A stretch of DNA of 64,000 nt from Leptospira langatensis (GCF_004770615.1 NZ_RQER01000010.1:248001-312000), one strand, 5' to 3'. Counted from the stretch's first letter, positions 19,439 through 29,408 are shown. A program made the numbers and translations. The notes: generated by a model from the letters alone, not told the origin.

Positions 19439-19861
19439 TTACTGTTTCTTTAATTCCATTTTCAGGTCTCTTTCTGTGACCTGGAAAATATAATAGGTCT
19501 TTCCGTGGATCGGCTTAGAGACTTTTACGATCTTTCCCTTATTATCTACGATCTCTTTTAGGACCTTTCTGTCCGTTGGACGGAAAAGATCTCCCTTCTC
19601 CGCAATGAATAAGTTCAAGGCTCTTTTCTTGGCTAGATCCAACGCCTCGGATTCGTTGCTATCTAAGGAGGAAACCACTACTTGGTATGTGGAAGAATTC
19701 AGAAAGCCTTCGATCGCTTTTACGAATTGATCGTCTTCAGTAGGAACGGATTCTTGGGTGACTGTTTTCTGAGGTTCGGTTTTAGGTTCTTCTTTCTGAG
19801 GAGTTTTACAGACTACCAGAAGCGAAACGAGCAGTACTGTTGAGATCGTTTTAATGGACAT
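19439..19861 (-). CDS. Small lipoprotein, unknown function
   Basis: 140 residues. The signal peptide ends in SLLVVC, giving lipidated Cys18, followed by a charged Pro/Glu/Lys linker (KTPQKEEPKTEPQK). The globular part, from about residue 48, contains NESEALDLAKKRALNLFI, an alpha-helical 'A..A...A' pattern reminiscent of LPP20-type lipoproteins. The ATG is preceded by AAAGGA. It follows another lipoprotein gene by 18 bases, and both are probably one operon. I do not know the function. Confidence 0.75.
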   Translation of the reverse strand: MSIKTISTVLLVSLLVVCKTPQKEEPKTEPQKTVTQESVPTEDDQFVKAIEGFLNSSTYQVVVSSLDSNESEALDLAKKRALNLFIAEKGDLFRPTDRKVLKEIVDNKGKIVKVSKPIHGKTYYIFQVTERDLKMELKKQ

Positions 19862-19879
19862 AGATAGAGATTCCTTTTC

Positions 19880-20506
19880 TCACATTCTAGGAGTTATTGG
19901 AGATTCTAAGATTCGCTTCATTAAATCCGCATCCACAACCCTAAAAACCATGGTGCAGGTCTTAGGATCGCTATAGTCTTCTTTAAACAAGAACAGTTTA
20001 TCTATAAACCACGCAAGTGATGCGCGGTAAGCTAAATAATCAGCACTTACGATTTCCGTCTTCTTCTTTTCTTTTTTTTCTTCCTGATCTTCGTTTGATT
20101 TGTCGGTCGGGATGAGAGTTTGCGTGGCTATGGAAGCTCCACCTCCTCTGGATGCCTGAGCGGCAAGGATCGTGTTTGGAAGGATCGGGGTCTCATACTT
20201 TGGGACCGTGCTAGTGCTTGCGATCCCGATCAGGCTTTTTCTTTCTTCCGTTAGTTGGGCCAAGATAAGGGTAACTGTAACTTCGTCCCTTTTTCGTAAG
20301 GCTCTGGCCTTGCATTCTTCTCTTAATTCCAGAAGAGGTCTTTCTTGGTTGGGGATCGGAACTGTCACTACGACTTGAAAATAATCGTGAGAGATGAAGC
20401 CGGAATCGGATACGTTTTCCCAAGCCTTTCTTCTGAATTCGGGATCAGCTTGTTCGCATTTAGCGAAGAAGAGGAGCAAGATTAAGACCGTTAAGACCCT
20501 CGGCAT
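19880..20506 (-). CDS. Lipoprotein, unknown function
   Basis: About 208 residues. I chose the ATG at 20506 because AGGA lies just before it and the product starts MPRVLTVLILLLFFAKC, a short signal peptide with lipidated Cys17. The open frame continues upstream to 20863 but that part runs antisense to the M16 peptidase gene. The mature protein has a REECKARALRKRDEVTVTLI segment similar in style to its neighbour, a charged linker (DQEEKKEKKKTE) and a C-terminal domain with CTMVFRVVDADLMKRIL. The promoter region is shared, divergently, with the M16 peptidase operon. Confidence 0.75.
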   Translation of the reverse strand: MPRVLTVLILLLFFAKCEQADPEFRRKAWENVSDSGFISHDYFQVVVTVPIPNQERPLLELREECKARALRKRDEVTVTLILAQLTEERKSLIGIASTSTVPKYETPILPNTILAAQASRGGGASIATQTLIPTDKSNEDQEEKKEKKKTEIVSADYLAYRASLAWFIDKLFLFKEDYSDPKTCTMVFRVVDADLMKRILESPITPRM

Positions 20507-20600
20507 AGTTCCTAGTTTATTGTTCCCGTGTACAAAAACCAGCGGGATTTTTTCTCGGTATCTTCTGGACATTCTCGCTTTTTGGGGAAATCTTGTAGGT

Positions 20601-22178
20601 ATGTGGAGTCTTCTTCCCAAATCGAATCTATTTCGTTCCATTTTTCTTTTTCTAAGTCTTTCTCTCTTCGCTAATTCTTTCCTATTTGCGAACGAAGACA
20701 TTTTTTCCGAAGTCCGCTCTTCTCTCGAATCCAGAGTGAAAAAGGTCGTACTGAAAAACGGCATTCGTCTCTTGATGATGAAGAGAGAAGGATCTCCTAC
20801 TGTGGCGGTATATACCAAGTTCTTGGTAGGTTCTTCCGACGAAACTCCCGAGATTGCGGGCACGGCTCATCTTCTGGAACATATGCTTTTCAAGGGCACT
20901 AAGAATATCGGTGTCACCAATTACGAAAAAGAAAAGATCTACTTGGATCAGATCCGTGTATGGGGGAAGAGACTGGACTCTTATCGCCTGCAGGAAAGGG
21001 AGCTCATCCAAAAGGGCGAGCCAGTTCCCGAAAAATTGATCACAGACAAAAATGTTTTAGAGGGTCGCTTCAAGAGCCTTCTCGAATTGCATCGTAAGTT
21101 CGTGGTGTCCAACGAGGATTCTTATATCTATGATAAGAATGGTGGGACTGGGTTCAACGCGTATACCACGAACGATGTTACGAATTATCAGATCCTTCTT
21201 CCTTCTAATCGTTTGGAGATCTGGGCAAAATTGGAATCGGATCGTCTGAAGGATCCTATATTAAGGGAATATTATACGGAACGGGATGTAGTCCTAGAAG
21301 AGCGCAGAATGAGGGTGGAAAACCAGGGCATGGGAATTCTCAGAGAGAAGTTCCTTGGAACCGCCTTCGAGAAGCATGCGTACGGCATGCCGGTTATCGG
21401 TTTCGAATCTAATTTACCTTTTCTTGATATAGATAAGACTGAGGATTTCTTCCAGAAGAAGTATAGACCTCATAATATGGCGATCGGGATCGTGGGAGAT
21501 GTGGACTTCTCCCAGACCGAGGCCTTGGTGCGAAAATACTTCGAGAACATTCCCGATGGAGAGTCTCCTAAGCCTTCTAATGTTGCAGAAAGCTACGACC
21601 ATGAAACTAGAAGAGTGACCGTAAAACATTCTTCCGGCCCGATGAAGGTTATGGGTTGGTTGACCCCTGCCGCTCCTCATCCGGATCGCCCTGTACTGGA
21701 ATTGATCGACGCGATCCTTTCTCAGGGAGAAACAGGAAGATTGTACAAGAGATTGGTTCTGAGAGACAAGCTTGCCCAAAGAGTTTCCTGTTGGACGGGA
21801 GAGCCTGGGGAGCGATACGCAAATCTATTCGCGATCTATGTGACCAACGTTCGCGGCGCCGATCCGGACAAGATCGAATCCGCTATCTTAGAGGAAATAG
21901 AATCCCTAAAAAAAGAAGCGGTTTCCGAAGAAGAACTCTTAAAGATCAAGAATCAGATCGTGGGAGATTATATCCGAGGCTTAAACAGCAATTCTAAACT
22001 CGCCGACGTTCTCACATATTATGAACTGGTCGCGGGAGATTGGACGGAGATCTTCGACGATTATTCCCGACTGGATAGAGTAACTCCCGGAGATATTATG
22101 AGAGTGACCCAAAAATACTTCTCTCCCCGCAATTTGACTGTCGGGGACCTGATCAACTCCGACGGAGAAAAGAAATGA
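20601..22178 (+). CDS. M16 family zinc metallopeptidase, catalytic subunit
   Basis: A periplasmic or envelope insulinase-type protease of 525 residues. A signal peptide is present (LFRSIFLFLSLSLFANSFLFA). The inverted zinc motif HLLEH (His90, Glu93, His94) lies in GTAHLLEHMLFKGTKN, and the third ligand region is ERDVVLEERRMRVE. An insertion of about 75 residues separates the HxxEH helix from the FNAYTTNDVTNYQ segment, longer than in minimal M16B proteins. The ATG at 20601 is the first giving a signal peptide. The next gene overlaps by four bases and encodes the apparent non-catalytic partner. Confidence 0.92.
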   Translation: MWSLLPKSNLFRSIFLFLSLSLFANSFLFANEDIFSEVRSSLESRVKKVVLKNGIRLLMMKREGSPTVAVYTKFLVGSSDETPEIAGTAHLLEHMLFKGTKNIGVTNYEKEKIYLDQIRVWGKRLDSYRLQERELIQKGEPVPEKLITDKNVLEGRFKSLLELHRKFVVSNEDSYIYDKNGGTGFNAYTTNDVTNYQILLPSNRLEIWAKLESDRLKDPILREYYTERDVVLEERRMRVENQGMGILREKFLGTAFEKHAYGMPVIGFESNLPFLDIDKTEDFFQKKYRPHNMAIGIVGDVDFSQTEALVRKYFENIPDGESPKPSNVAESYDHETRRVTVKHSSGPMKVMGWLTPAAPHPDRPVLELIDAILSQGETGRLYKRLVLRDKLAQRVSCWTGEPGERYANLFAIYVTNVRGADPDKIESAILEEIESLKKEAVSEEELLKIKNQIVGDYIRGLNSNSKLADVLTYYELVAGDWTEIFDDYSRLDRVTPGDIMRVTQKYFSPRNLTVGDLINSDGEKK

Positions 22179-23605
22179 ATATTCAAAAATCTTTATGCTC
22201 TTTCGGTCTGATCTCTCTCGTTTGCCTTGCCGGCTTAGATGCGGCTCCCGGAGATTTTGTAAAGGACGTACGTATTCCTCCTTTGGAGTTCCATTTTCCC
22301 GAGATCAAGGAGATCGGAAAGGATGCGAACACTCGCATTCTGTTCCTGGAAAACTCGGAGTTTCCTACGCGCACGCTGGAGATCTCTTTTTATACAGGAC
22401 CTTCTTTTTATCCGAATATTCCGACCGAACTTGTGGAGATCTTTCCCGAGGCTTGGAAGAAGGGAGGGACCGTTTCTCATCCGGGAGAATCCTTTGCGGA
22501 AGTCTGGGAATCTTATGGTTCCAAGATGAGAGTGGCCTCGGATCTGGAGACTGTGACCTTGACCTTCTCCTGGCTTTCCAGATACGACAAGGAATCATTG
22601 GCGTTGATCTCCGAGTTCTTAAAGGAGCCTCTATTCGGCCAGGATGCTTTCGAGATCGCAAGATTGCAATTGGGAGAGCAGATCAAGAGAAGGAACGATA
22701 ATATCATGGGTCTTGCTTTCCGCAAGGCCAACGAGTTGGTATATAAGGGAAAAGTAAAAGGTAAATCCGTTTCTATTTCCGTTCTGGACCAACTCCAAGA
22801 AGCATCCTTAAAGGAATTCTATACGAAACAGCTCTTGAGTTCTAGGCGATCTATTTTGGTCACAGGTAAATGGAAAGAAGAAGAGATCCCGGAGTTCCTG
22901 CAAGGTATCCTTCCTCCTTTTTCCGGAAGTCCGGTGACTGAGCCCCAAGTCTCTGTCCAGGCGGATCTTTCCAAGAACTTGGATAAGGAAGTCAAGAACC
23001 TAGTCGTAGATAAGGCAAACACTCAGAACGTAGTATTGTTTATGGGGGTTGGGCCGGCGCATAACGACAAGGATTTCTATGCGATCCAAGTCTTGAACTA
23101 TATCATTGGAGGAGGGGGATTTAACTCTTACTTCATGAGTAAGATCCGATCGGATAAGGGACTCGCATATTCTTCTTCTAGTCAGCCTATTTTTGAAAAG
23201 GATCATTCCGTTCTGTATTTCTTCACTCAGACAAAATCCCAGAGTACTATGGAAGTCTATAATCTGATGGGCGAGATCTTAAGCGACTCCAGCTTCTCCA
23301 AGATCTCTGAAGAAGAATTAAGAAATGCTAAAGAAGCCATCTTGAACAAATTCATTTTCCTCTTCACGGATTCCATGGAGATCTTGAGGAACGAAGTGCG
23401 CTTCAGAGAGCATAAGATGCCAAAGGATTATCTTCGTAAGTACAGGGACAAGATCCAAGAAGTAAGTCTTTCCGATCTAAAGAGAGTGGGTAAGACGTAT
23501 TTTAGAAGAGATAAATTGACCGCGGTAGTCTCCGGGCCTAAGTCTTCCGTTTCTTCGGAGCTAAGTGGACAGAAGGTGATCGGGCCGGAAGATCCGGTTC
23601 CTTGA
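22175..23605 (+). CDS. M16 family protein without zinc motif, probable partner subunit
   Basis: 476 residues with a signal peptide (ICLUDING the segment FGLISLVCLAGLDA). The M16 fold is recognisable, but the HxxEH region is replaced by TELVEIFPEAWKKGGT, so zinc cannot be bound. The C-terminal domain keeps the glycine-rich and Arg/Tyr substrate-binding signature (GGGGFNSYFMSKIRSDKGLA). In two-subunit M16B proteases one chain carries HxxEH and the other the R/Y pair, and this pair fits that division. The start overlaps the catalytic gene's stop (ATGA), which implies equal synthesis. The substrate is unknown; processing of envelope peptides is a reasonable guess. Confidence 0.88.
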   Translation: MNIQKSLCSFGLISLVCLAGLDAAPGDFVKDVRIPPLEFHFPEIKEIGKDANTRILFLENSEFPTRTLEISFYTGPSFYPNIPTELVEIFPEAWKKGGTVSHPGESFAEVWESYGSKMRVASDLETVTLTFSWLSRYDKESLALISEFLKEPLFGQDAFEIARLQLGEQIKRRNDNIMGLAFRKANELVYKGKVKGKSVSISVLDQLQEASLKEFYTKQLLSSRRSILVTGKWKEEEIPEFLQGILPPFSGSPVTEPQVSVQADLSKNLDKEVKNLVVDKANTQNVVLFMGVGPAHNDKDFYAIQVLNYIIGGGGFNSYFMSKIRSDKGLAYSSSSQPIFEKDHSVLYFFTQTKSQSTMEVYNLMGEILSDSSFSKISEEELRNAKEAILNKFIFLFTDSMEILRNEVRFREHKMPKDYLRKYRDKIQEVSLSDLKRVGKTYFRRDKLTAVVSGPKSSVSSELSGQKVIGPEDPVP

Positions 23606-23608
23606 AGA

Positions 23609-24439
23609 ATGGAGAGTAAGTTCCAACATAGAGGTTATATTTTCGAAGGAATTTCCGAAGGAGGGGTCAGGACTTCCGTAGTTATGCCTCGCTTGAATCT
23701 GATGTTCGATATCGGACATCAGAATCCGAATCGGGTCCATATAGAAAGGCTTTTGCTGACTCACGCTCATCTGGATCATTCTGCCGGATTGCCGTATTAT
23801 ATTTCTCAGAGGTCTCTACGTAAACTTCCCCCACCTAAGATCTATCTTCCTGAAAGTCTAGAGGCTCCTATGAGAGAGATCTTGTCTTTGTATTCCAAGA
23901 TAGAAGGTTTTCCCTATCTTTATGAGATGAAGTCTTTGCGAGAAGGAGAAGAAGTGGAGCTAGATCCTTATCATTCTTTTCGGGCATGGAAGACATTCCA
24001 TAGAGTGGAATCCCAAGGATATACTGTCTATGAGAAACGTAAAAAACTAAAGCCGGAGTTTAAAGGACTAAGCCAAAGCGAGTTGCTCCAAAAAAAAACA
24101 GAATCGATCGATGTGAATGAAGTCCATGAAAAACCAGTCGTAAGTTTTTCCGGAGATACTAAGATCGAATACGTTCTCACCCATAAGGATGTGGCTGAAT
24201 CCGAGGTTCTATTCATAGAATGCACGTACATCGATCATGAAAGGAACGTGGAGAATGCAAGAGAATGGGGGCATATCCATTTGGACGAGATCCTTCATAA
24301 TATCTCCTCGTTTAAGAATGAGAAGATCGTGCTTATCCACTTCTCCAAAAGATATCCGCTCCATTATATTAAAAAAGTATTATCTAAGAGGATCCCTGAT
24401 TCGGAAAAGGATCGCTTTCATCTATTTCTTCCGGATTGA
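23609..24439 (+). CDS. MBL-fold metallo-hydrolase, RNase Z-like
   Basis: 276 residues, cytosolic. The metallo-beta-lactamase zinc motif is [15 protein letters not shown], with further ligands in [11 protein letters not shown] and IEC-T-YIDHE and a late HIHLDE/HFSKRY region. The order resembles the RNase Z/ElaC group, but the protein is shorter than typical RNase Z dimers and lacks an obvious flexible arm, so I leave the substrate open. It begins four bases after the M16 partner gene and ends seven bases before a methyltransferase, which suggests a four-gene operon from 20601. Confidence 0.85.
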   Translation: MESKFQHRGYIFEGISEGGVRTSVVMPRLNLMFDIGHQNPNRVHIERLLLTHAHLDHSAGLPYYISQRSLRKLPPPKIYLPESLEAPMREILSLYSKIEGFPYLYEMKSLREGEEVELDPYHSFRAWKTFHRVESQGYTVYEKRKKLKPEFKGLSQSELLQKKTESIDVNEVHEKPVVSFSGDTKIEYVLTHKDVAESEVLFIECTYIDHERNVENAREWGHIHLDEILHNISSFKNEKIVLIHFSKRYPLHYIKKVLSKRIPDSEKDRFHLFLPD

Positions 24440-24445
24440 TACGTT

Positions 24446-25129
24446 ATGACAAAGGATCCGAATCGAAAATACGGGAATTCCATCTATAAGGAAGGTTTAG
24501 AGGATTGGATCCATTCCGAGCTGGTGCCTAGGCCTTTTCCTTGGTTGAAGGAATTAGAGGAAAAGGCCTTACAGGATAAGTTTCCGGTTCTCAGTCCTGC
24601 TTCCGGCTCGGTATTAGCATTCTTGGTCGCTTCTTGGAAACCGGATAGCATTTTGGAGCTAGGAACCGGCTATGGTATCTCTCTTGCTTGGATGATCTCC
24701 GCTCTTTCTTCTTTCGCAAAGATAGTCACTGTGGATAGAGAGGTTCAGTTTATAGGAACTGCTCGCTCCTATTTATCAAGGCTCGATCCTAAATCCTTCG
24801 AACTAGAGTTCAAAGAAGGGGAATGCTTGGATGCACTCCAAGTATTTTTGGGATCTTCTCCTAAGCAAAGCAGAGAGTTTCTTTTTGTAGACTGCGATAA
24901 GATACGCTATCCCGAGATCCTAGAAAAGGTATTGTCCCAAGGGAGAGGTCGTAGACTCAGAGTCGCCTTTGATAACGTTCTATGGCATGGACGGATCATG
25001 GATCCTTCGAACCAAGCTCCTTCTGACATAGCTGTGCGCAAGGTTTGGTCCTTGATCCAAGACTCGAAGCTTCCATACACATTATTCCCAGTAGGTGATG
25101 GAATATTATGTTTCGATTTTTCCGAATAA
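24446..25129 (+). CDS. SAM-dependent O-methyltransferase-like protein
   Basis: 227 residues. The class I Rossmann motif I is ILELGTGYGISLAWMISALS, motif II is KIVTVDREVQFIGTARSYL, and motif IV is REFLFVDCDKIRYPEIL. The layout is like the catechol/caffeoyl-CoA O-methyltransferase type (family 3), where a metal-binding Asp sits in the VDCDK region. It is the last gene of the run that starts with the M16 pair. The substrate cannot be told from the sequence. Confidence 0.85.
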   Translation: MTKDPNRKYGNSIYKEGLEDWIHSELVPRPFPWLKELEEKALQDKFPVLSPASGSVLAFLVASWKPDSILELGTGYGISLAWMISALSSFAKIVTVDREVQFIGTARSYLSRLDPKSFELEFKEGECLDALQVFLGSSPKQSREFLFVDCDKIRYPEILEKVLSQGRGRRLRVAFDNVLWHGRIMDPSNQAPSDIAVRKVWSLIQDSKLPYTLFPVGDGILCFDFSE

Positions 25130-25183
25130 AAAGCTTGTTTGTCTCTTAAGCATCGTATTATATTACCGCGAAGGGTCGGTAAC

Positions 25184-25939
25184 ATGATAAAAATTTCTTT
25201 CCCTCGGATCATTGCGATACTCTCTTGCTTGGTCCTATTTACGTACGGCGTAACTGCACAAAACAAACCTGCAGCTGGAGACGGCAAGGGCACCACTCTC
25301 GGATCCGCAGCGGAAGATCCGAAATACCAAGGAGACTACTTGGAAGAGTTCCATTTCGCTCGGACCTTGGATTCCACTCAGAATAAACTGAAGGGAGATC
25401 TGGGGGCCTTGGAAGTGGTGGTCAAAAATTTCGGTTCTCAGGTCCAAGGATCTCAACAAGACTTCGACGGTATTTGGAAGAAATACAACGAGGCATATCG
25501 TTATTCTTTAATGCGCAAATATGTGGTGGCCGGTCGTAAGATGAGGGAAACCGAAGACGAGACCAATAAGCTCTACGGAAAATTCTCCGATTTATACAAC
25601 CAAAAAGTGGATCAGCTCTTGGGGGAATGTGCGGATGCGATCGTTGCCATCGAGCAAAAACAAGGCCCAGGCAATGCTGCAAAAGGCGCTGGTGGAAGAG
25701 AGATCTCCCTGAATCAACACAAGCTGCAGATCGCTTATTACCAATTCATCCAAGCGGAGAGAATGAGACGGGACTCCAGATTCAAGGATAGTCTCATGCA
25801 TCTTCGGATCGCTAAGGAATATGGCATCTCCATTTTGAGCAAGTTAAAGACAGAAGAAGAGAGTAAGAACGTAAGAGAGAAATACAAGATCGACCTAAGC
25901 GATAATCGCAATATGGTCTACGCCGAATCCAAACTTTGA
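25184..25939 (+). CDS. Periplasmic helical protein, unknown function
   Basis: 251 residues with a clear signal peptide ([18 protein letters not shown]). The mature protein looks alpha-helical and charged. It contains [20 protein letters not shown] and [20 protein letters not shown], segments with heptad-like spacing that suggest helical hairpins or a TPR-like fold. I set the start at the ATG at 25184; the upstream start at 25139 would place the hydrophobic core too deep. The next gene is a cell-wall amidase, so a role in envelope maintenance is possible but unproven. I do not recognise a named family. Confidence 0.75.
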   Translation: MIKISFPRIIAILSCLVLFTYGVTAQNKPAAGDGKGTTLGSAAEDPKYQGDYLEEFHFARTLDSTQNKLKGDLGALEVVVKNFGSQVQGSQQDFDGIWKKYNEAYRYSLMRKYVVAGRKMRETEDETNKLYGKFSDLYNQKVDQLLGECADAIVAIEQKQGPGNAAKGAGGREISLNQHKLQIAYYQFIQAERMRRDSRFKDSLMHLRIAKEYGISILSKLKTEEESKNVREKYKIDLSDNRNMVYAESKL

Positions 25940-25978
25940 CCTTTCTCTCAGAAATTAATTTCTGGATTTCTTGACGTA

Positions 25979-26017
25979 TCTCCTACGGGTATCAGTTTAG
26001 TAAGATACCCTAGGAGA
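25979..26017 (+). promoter_or_regulatory. Hairpin overlapping the Shine-Dalgarno of the amidase gene
   Basis: TCTCCTA (25979-25985), a bulged C, then GGGTATC (25987-25993) pairs base for base with GATACCC (26004-26010) and TAGGAGA (26011-26017). That is 14 pairs around a ten-base loop. The right arm contains the only good Shine-Dalgarno (AGGAG) for the GTG start at 26033. A second palindrome, CAGAAATTAATTTCTG, lies just upstream at 25949-25964. The element could control translation or be a protein-binding operator. Confidence 0.6.
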
Positions 26018-26032
26018 AAAAAATTTCCTTAC

Positions 26033-27385
26033 GTGATCCAGAAGATATTTCCCTTTCTGATTCTTTGCCTATTTGCCTTCTCACTAAACGCTCAGGAATC
26101 TCCCAAAAAAAACTATAATATCGTGATCGACCCTGGCCACGGTGGCCTGGATCTAAAGCCCAAGGAAGAACATGGGGACAAGTACGATCCCATCTCCAAG
26201 AAATATCTCGAACCGTACAAAGCGGGAGCGCAGACTAAGACAAGAAGAGAAAGCGAAGTCGTCTTAGCTCTTGCGAAAGAGGTAAAGGAGATCTTGGATC
26301 TTACTAAAACTGCGGACGGCTTCGAGACGTTTCGTTCTCATGCGAAAAAATTTACGGACGAATCCCTTCCTTGGATCCGCATCGATTCCGATCTGACTCG
26401 GGAAGAAACGGCAAAGGAAGAAGGAGCCGATCTAAATTCGGATCCGAACGCATTTTATAGACTGTATGATTATCCGGACAAGAAGACCGGCAAGCTAAGG
26501 CCGGGGAGGATCTCTAGGATCAATGCGGCTAGGCCTTATCTCGTATTATCTTTGCATTTGAATCCAAGTTGGAAGGGACATCCGGGAGGAATGGCTGCAG
26601 TTCTATCTCCTTCTTATCGTACTTTCTATTCTCTTCGCAAGATCTCGGAAGGAGGTTCCTCTAAGTCTTTTGAGAATGGGCCTTGGAGCGAATGGATGCG
26701 ATTTAAAATGGAATGGACCCGTTTGCAAAATGCGGTCGCAGATGCTTGGATCTATTTTAACGGGTATTGGCCGAATAAGTCCGGAAAGAAAACGGATCTT
26801 TCCAATTTTGAAGGCTATCGCCAAAATATGGTGACTTGGAAGTACGCGGATCCACCCGGTTGGATCGACAAAGCTGTGTTAGATGGACCGGGACCTTATG
26901 CCAAAAAACATTCCGAGTATTCGGCCAAGGGAAAGTTTTGGGATAGGGAAAGAGCCGAGCCGGAGCTATGGAGAAGGGAAGACGGCCAGGAAGGATTCGG
27001 CGGTGACAATCATTATGCCGCGGCGGAATTGATGAGATTCGTGCAATACGGTTTACGAAATATCCCTTACGACGACGAGGAGCTAACCTCTCCCGGGCCG
27101 ATCAATGATCCATATATATCCACTTATAGTTTGCCTACCTTTATCAACGCGATCTCCGCTTATATCGAAATAGGTTATATAGATAAGGAGAAGGACATGA
27201 GGATCCTTACCAAGAGGAGAAGGGACACTGCGGTCTCTCTTGCAGTAGGAATCTATTCATTGTTTCACGGCATTAAAATGAAACCAGTTGATTCCGCTTA
27301 TATTCCTAAAGGAAAGAAGATCAACTGGTCTAGATACGAAACCTGGAAAGATAATAATTATTTCCGAGTAGTCCGTGAAGATTGA
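26033..27385 (+). CDS. N-acetylmuramoyl-L-alanine amidase (Amidase_3)
   Basis: A periplasmic zinc amidase of 450 residues that would cleave the bond between muramic acid and the peptide stem of peptidoglycan. A signal peptide ([14 protein letters not shown]) is followed by [20 protein letters not shown] with zinc ligand His36, then [14 protein letters not shown] with the ligand Glu, and [11 protein letters not shown] with the second ligand His. The domain is interrupted by a long insertion between these motifs and extended at the C-terminus, so it is larger than AmiA/AmiC. Translation starts at GTG, 16 bases after an AGGAG that is buried in a hairpin. Confidence 0.88.
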   Translation: MIQKIFPFLILCLFAFSLNAQESPKKNYNIVIDPGHGGLDLKPKEEHGDKYDPISKKYLEPYKAGAQTKTRRESEVVLALAKEVKEILDLTKTADGFETFRSHAKKFTDESLPWIRIDSDLTREETAKEEGADLNSDPNAFYRLYDYPDKKTGKLRPGRISRINAARPYLVLSLHLNPSWKGHPGGMAAVLSPSYRTFYSLRKISEGGSSKSFENGPWSEWMRFKMEWTRLQNAVADAWIYFNGYWPNKSGKKTDLSNFEGYRQNMVTWKYADPPGWIDKAVLDGPGPYAKKHSEYSAKGKFWDRERAEPELWRREDGQEGFGGDNHYAAAELMRFVQYGLRNIPYDDEELTSPGPINDPYISTYSLPTFINAISAYIEIGYIDKEKDMRILTKRRRDTAVSLAVGIYSLFHGIKMKPVDSAYIPKGKKINWSRYETWKDNNYFRVVRED

Positions 27386-27434
27386 TTCGAAAGGATCCTG
27401 CCATTTCCATGGGACAGGCAGGCCTTGTGCTTGT

Positions 27435-28250
27435 TTAAATACTTTCTTGCAGCTTTCTCTCTTCTGATTTTCTGCGAGTGATCTCTGCAAAAGTCTCCTC
27501 ATACTTAGGATGAACTGTCCCGAATACATAATCCCAGATCGTAGTGTATAGACCGTAATTGTATCGAAAGCTTTGGTGGTGCATATCGTGGCTCGTATTC
27601 GTATTGATCCATTTTAGGAACCGGCTCGAGACCATCCAAGAAGGAAAGATCTCGTATCCACTATGGCCCAGGACATTCCTCACGATTTGAAATGTCATAA
27701 AGACCAGGAGTGCGAGAGGATGGACTGGAAACAGAGAGGCTATTATGGGAAGAATTAGAGCATGGACCAACGCTTCCCAAACACTAAAAGAATAGGCAGT
27801 CCAAGGAGAAGGGATCATGGAATCATGATGTACCTTGTGGACTGCCTTAAATAGCCAGCGGGTATGCATGAGTCTATGGGTCCAATAAAAGTAAAAGTCT
27901 TGGATCGCTAATATGAGTAATGTGCTGAGGATCAAATATCCCCAACCGTGATCTTCAATTCTTTCGTAAAACTGAAAGTATCCGTATTTTCGGAGCACAA
28001 GTACTACGAAGGTAACTAAGGTGTATACCACGACGGAAGAAACAGAATGCAAAAATTCCTTTCTGAACTGGGAGTTTGTGGCTGTCTTATTCTGGATCTT
28101 TCGATTTTGGAAGGGATGTTTCCAGATATAGAAGATCAGGAATGCCAAACTAGCGAAGGCAAGGTATCTCAAAAAATCTATTAAGAAGATTGTGGGAATT
28201 GCAGGAGCTAACTCCGACAGATAGGTAAGCAATTGGTCTTGGAAGCACAT
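27435..28250 (-). CDS. Sterol desaturase / fatty acid hydroxylase family protein
   Basis: A 271-residue inner-membrane di-iron enzyme with about five helices. The histidine clusters are present in order: HRLMH, HKVHHDS and HDMHHQSFRYNYG. This family hydroxylates or desaturates lipids using oxygen. The chromosome side faces the amidase gene convergently, with a weak inverted repeat (CCTGCC and GGCAGG, 27397-27422) between them. The substrate, a fatty acid, carotenoid or sterol-like lipid, cannot be decided here. Confidence 0.88.
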   Translation of the reverse strand: MCFQDQLLTYLSELAPAIPTIFLIDFLRYLAFASLAFLIFYIWKHPFQNRKIQNKTATNSQFRKEFLHSVSSVVVYTLVTFVVLVLRKYGYFQFYERIEDHGWGYLILSTLLILAIQDFYFYWTHRLMHTRWLFKAVHKVHHDSMIPSPWTAYSFSVWEALVHALILPIIASLFPVHPLALLVFMTFQIVRNVLGHSGYEIFPSWMVSSRFLKWINTNTSHDMHHQSFRYNYGLYTTIWDYVFGTVHPKYEETFAEITRRKSEERKLQESI

Positions 28251-28355
28251 ATTCGATCCTTTGCGCCAGTTCGGCGCTACAGATGATTAAACCAGATTTC
28301 GTGCTCCGATTCCGATCGATTTCGGCCAAATGCTGATCGATTCCGGATTCGATCG

Positions 28356-29408
28356 TTATTTTCTGAGTTCTTTCTGCTTTCTAAAATCGCTAGGTGTTGT
28401 TCCTACAATTTCTCGGAAAGCCCGATTGAAAGGAGCAAGGGAGCCATAGCCCAGATCCATCGCAATTCGCAAGACTTGGATCTCTTTTTTACCCGGATCG
28501 GAAAGGATAGCCTTAGCTTCTTGTATCCTAAAATAATTCAGGAACTCGTTGAAGTTCCTATATCCAAGGCCTTTGTTGATCAATCTTCTTACTTTCTTTT
28601 CTGGGACATTCAATCTTTGGGCAAGGCCTAGGATGGTAAGATTTTCATGCAGGTATACCTTTTGATCGGCCAAGAGTACGTTCAGCTTTTTCAGAAGATT
28701 CTCATCCAGTGGTTCTTCTTCGTCTTTAGTTTCCTTATCCCGGATCGGAAAACTATTCTCTCGAAATTCGAAGATCCGAAAAGAGATGAAGAAAACCAAT
28801 ATAAAAATAAAGAAGGAGTTTACCAGATCCAATGTGGCGGAATATTCTTCATGCCTGGTGATCACTTCTACCAAAACCACACCCATGCTATACAATCCGG
28901 TTAAGGAGGCAAAGATTACCCGGAACTCCCTTCGAGATTCTAGTAGATCGATCTTCTTATCGTTTAAGACTTTTGCTAAGGTCCAAAGGATCAAGATGAG
29001 ATAAAAGACTTGGGGAGAGCTAAAAAGGATCTTAGAAATAACGGATGTGTCGCTAGCTGCTCCTGAGAACAAGAGTATATAAGAGCTATATGTATTAACA
29101 AAAAGGAATAAGGCTCCATGCCAGGGTCTCAGTTTGAAATCGTCTTCGAACAGACTGGATACGAAAAGGAAGAATAGAACGGAAACGGAGTGGCAACCGG
29201 TATACACGATCATTGCCCAGAACAGATCCACATTGGAATGATGGACCCAAGGGCAAATAAAGTAAGCGATCAAGGAGAGGGAAAACAGGCTCCCTAAAAC
29301 ATTTTGGTAAGAGAACTTTACCCGAATGAGAAAGTTTAGGATGAGAAATCCTAGTTGAGTGATTGTTGCGGCCTTTAGGCAGAGTATGAGCGTTTCAGTT
29401 TGTAACAT
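28356..29408 (-). CDS. Membrane-anchored AraC family transcriptional regulator
   Basis: 350 residues. The first ~220 residues form about seven membrane helices. The C-terminal part from about residue 240 is an AraC/XylS DNA-binding domain with two helix-turn-helix units (LTILGLAQRLNVPEKKVRRL and VLRIAMDLGYGSLAPFNRAF). A membrane sensor joined directly to an AraC domain is common in Leptospira. The ligand would be sensed in or near the membrane. The neighbouring fatty acid hydroxylase is a candidate target but no operator was recognised. No good ribosome binding site precedes the ATG. Confidence 0.88.
   Translation of the reverse strand: MLQTETLILCLKAATITQLGFLILNFLIRVKFSYQNVLGSLFSLSLIAYFICPWVHHSNVDLFWAMIVYTGCHSVSVLFFLFVSSLFEDDFKLRPWHGALFLFVNTYSSYILLFSGAASDTSVISKILFSSPQVFYLILILWTLAKVLNDKKIDLLESRREFRVIFASLTGLYSMGVVLVEVITRHEEYSATLDLVNSFFIFILVFFISFRIFEFRENSFPIRDKETKDEEEPLDENLLKKLNVLLADQKVYLHENLTILGLAQRLNVPEKKVRRLINKGLGYRNFNEFLNYFRIQEAKAILSDPGKKEIQVLRIAMDLGYGSLAPFNRAFREIVGTTPSDFRKQKELRK

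Noticed and set aside
20507..20863. N-terminal extension of the leftward lipoprotein gene
   Set aside because: It would overlap the M16 peptidase start and remove the lipoprotein signal peptide from the N-terminus; an AGGA-preceded ATG at 20506 explains the gene better.
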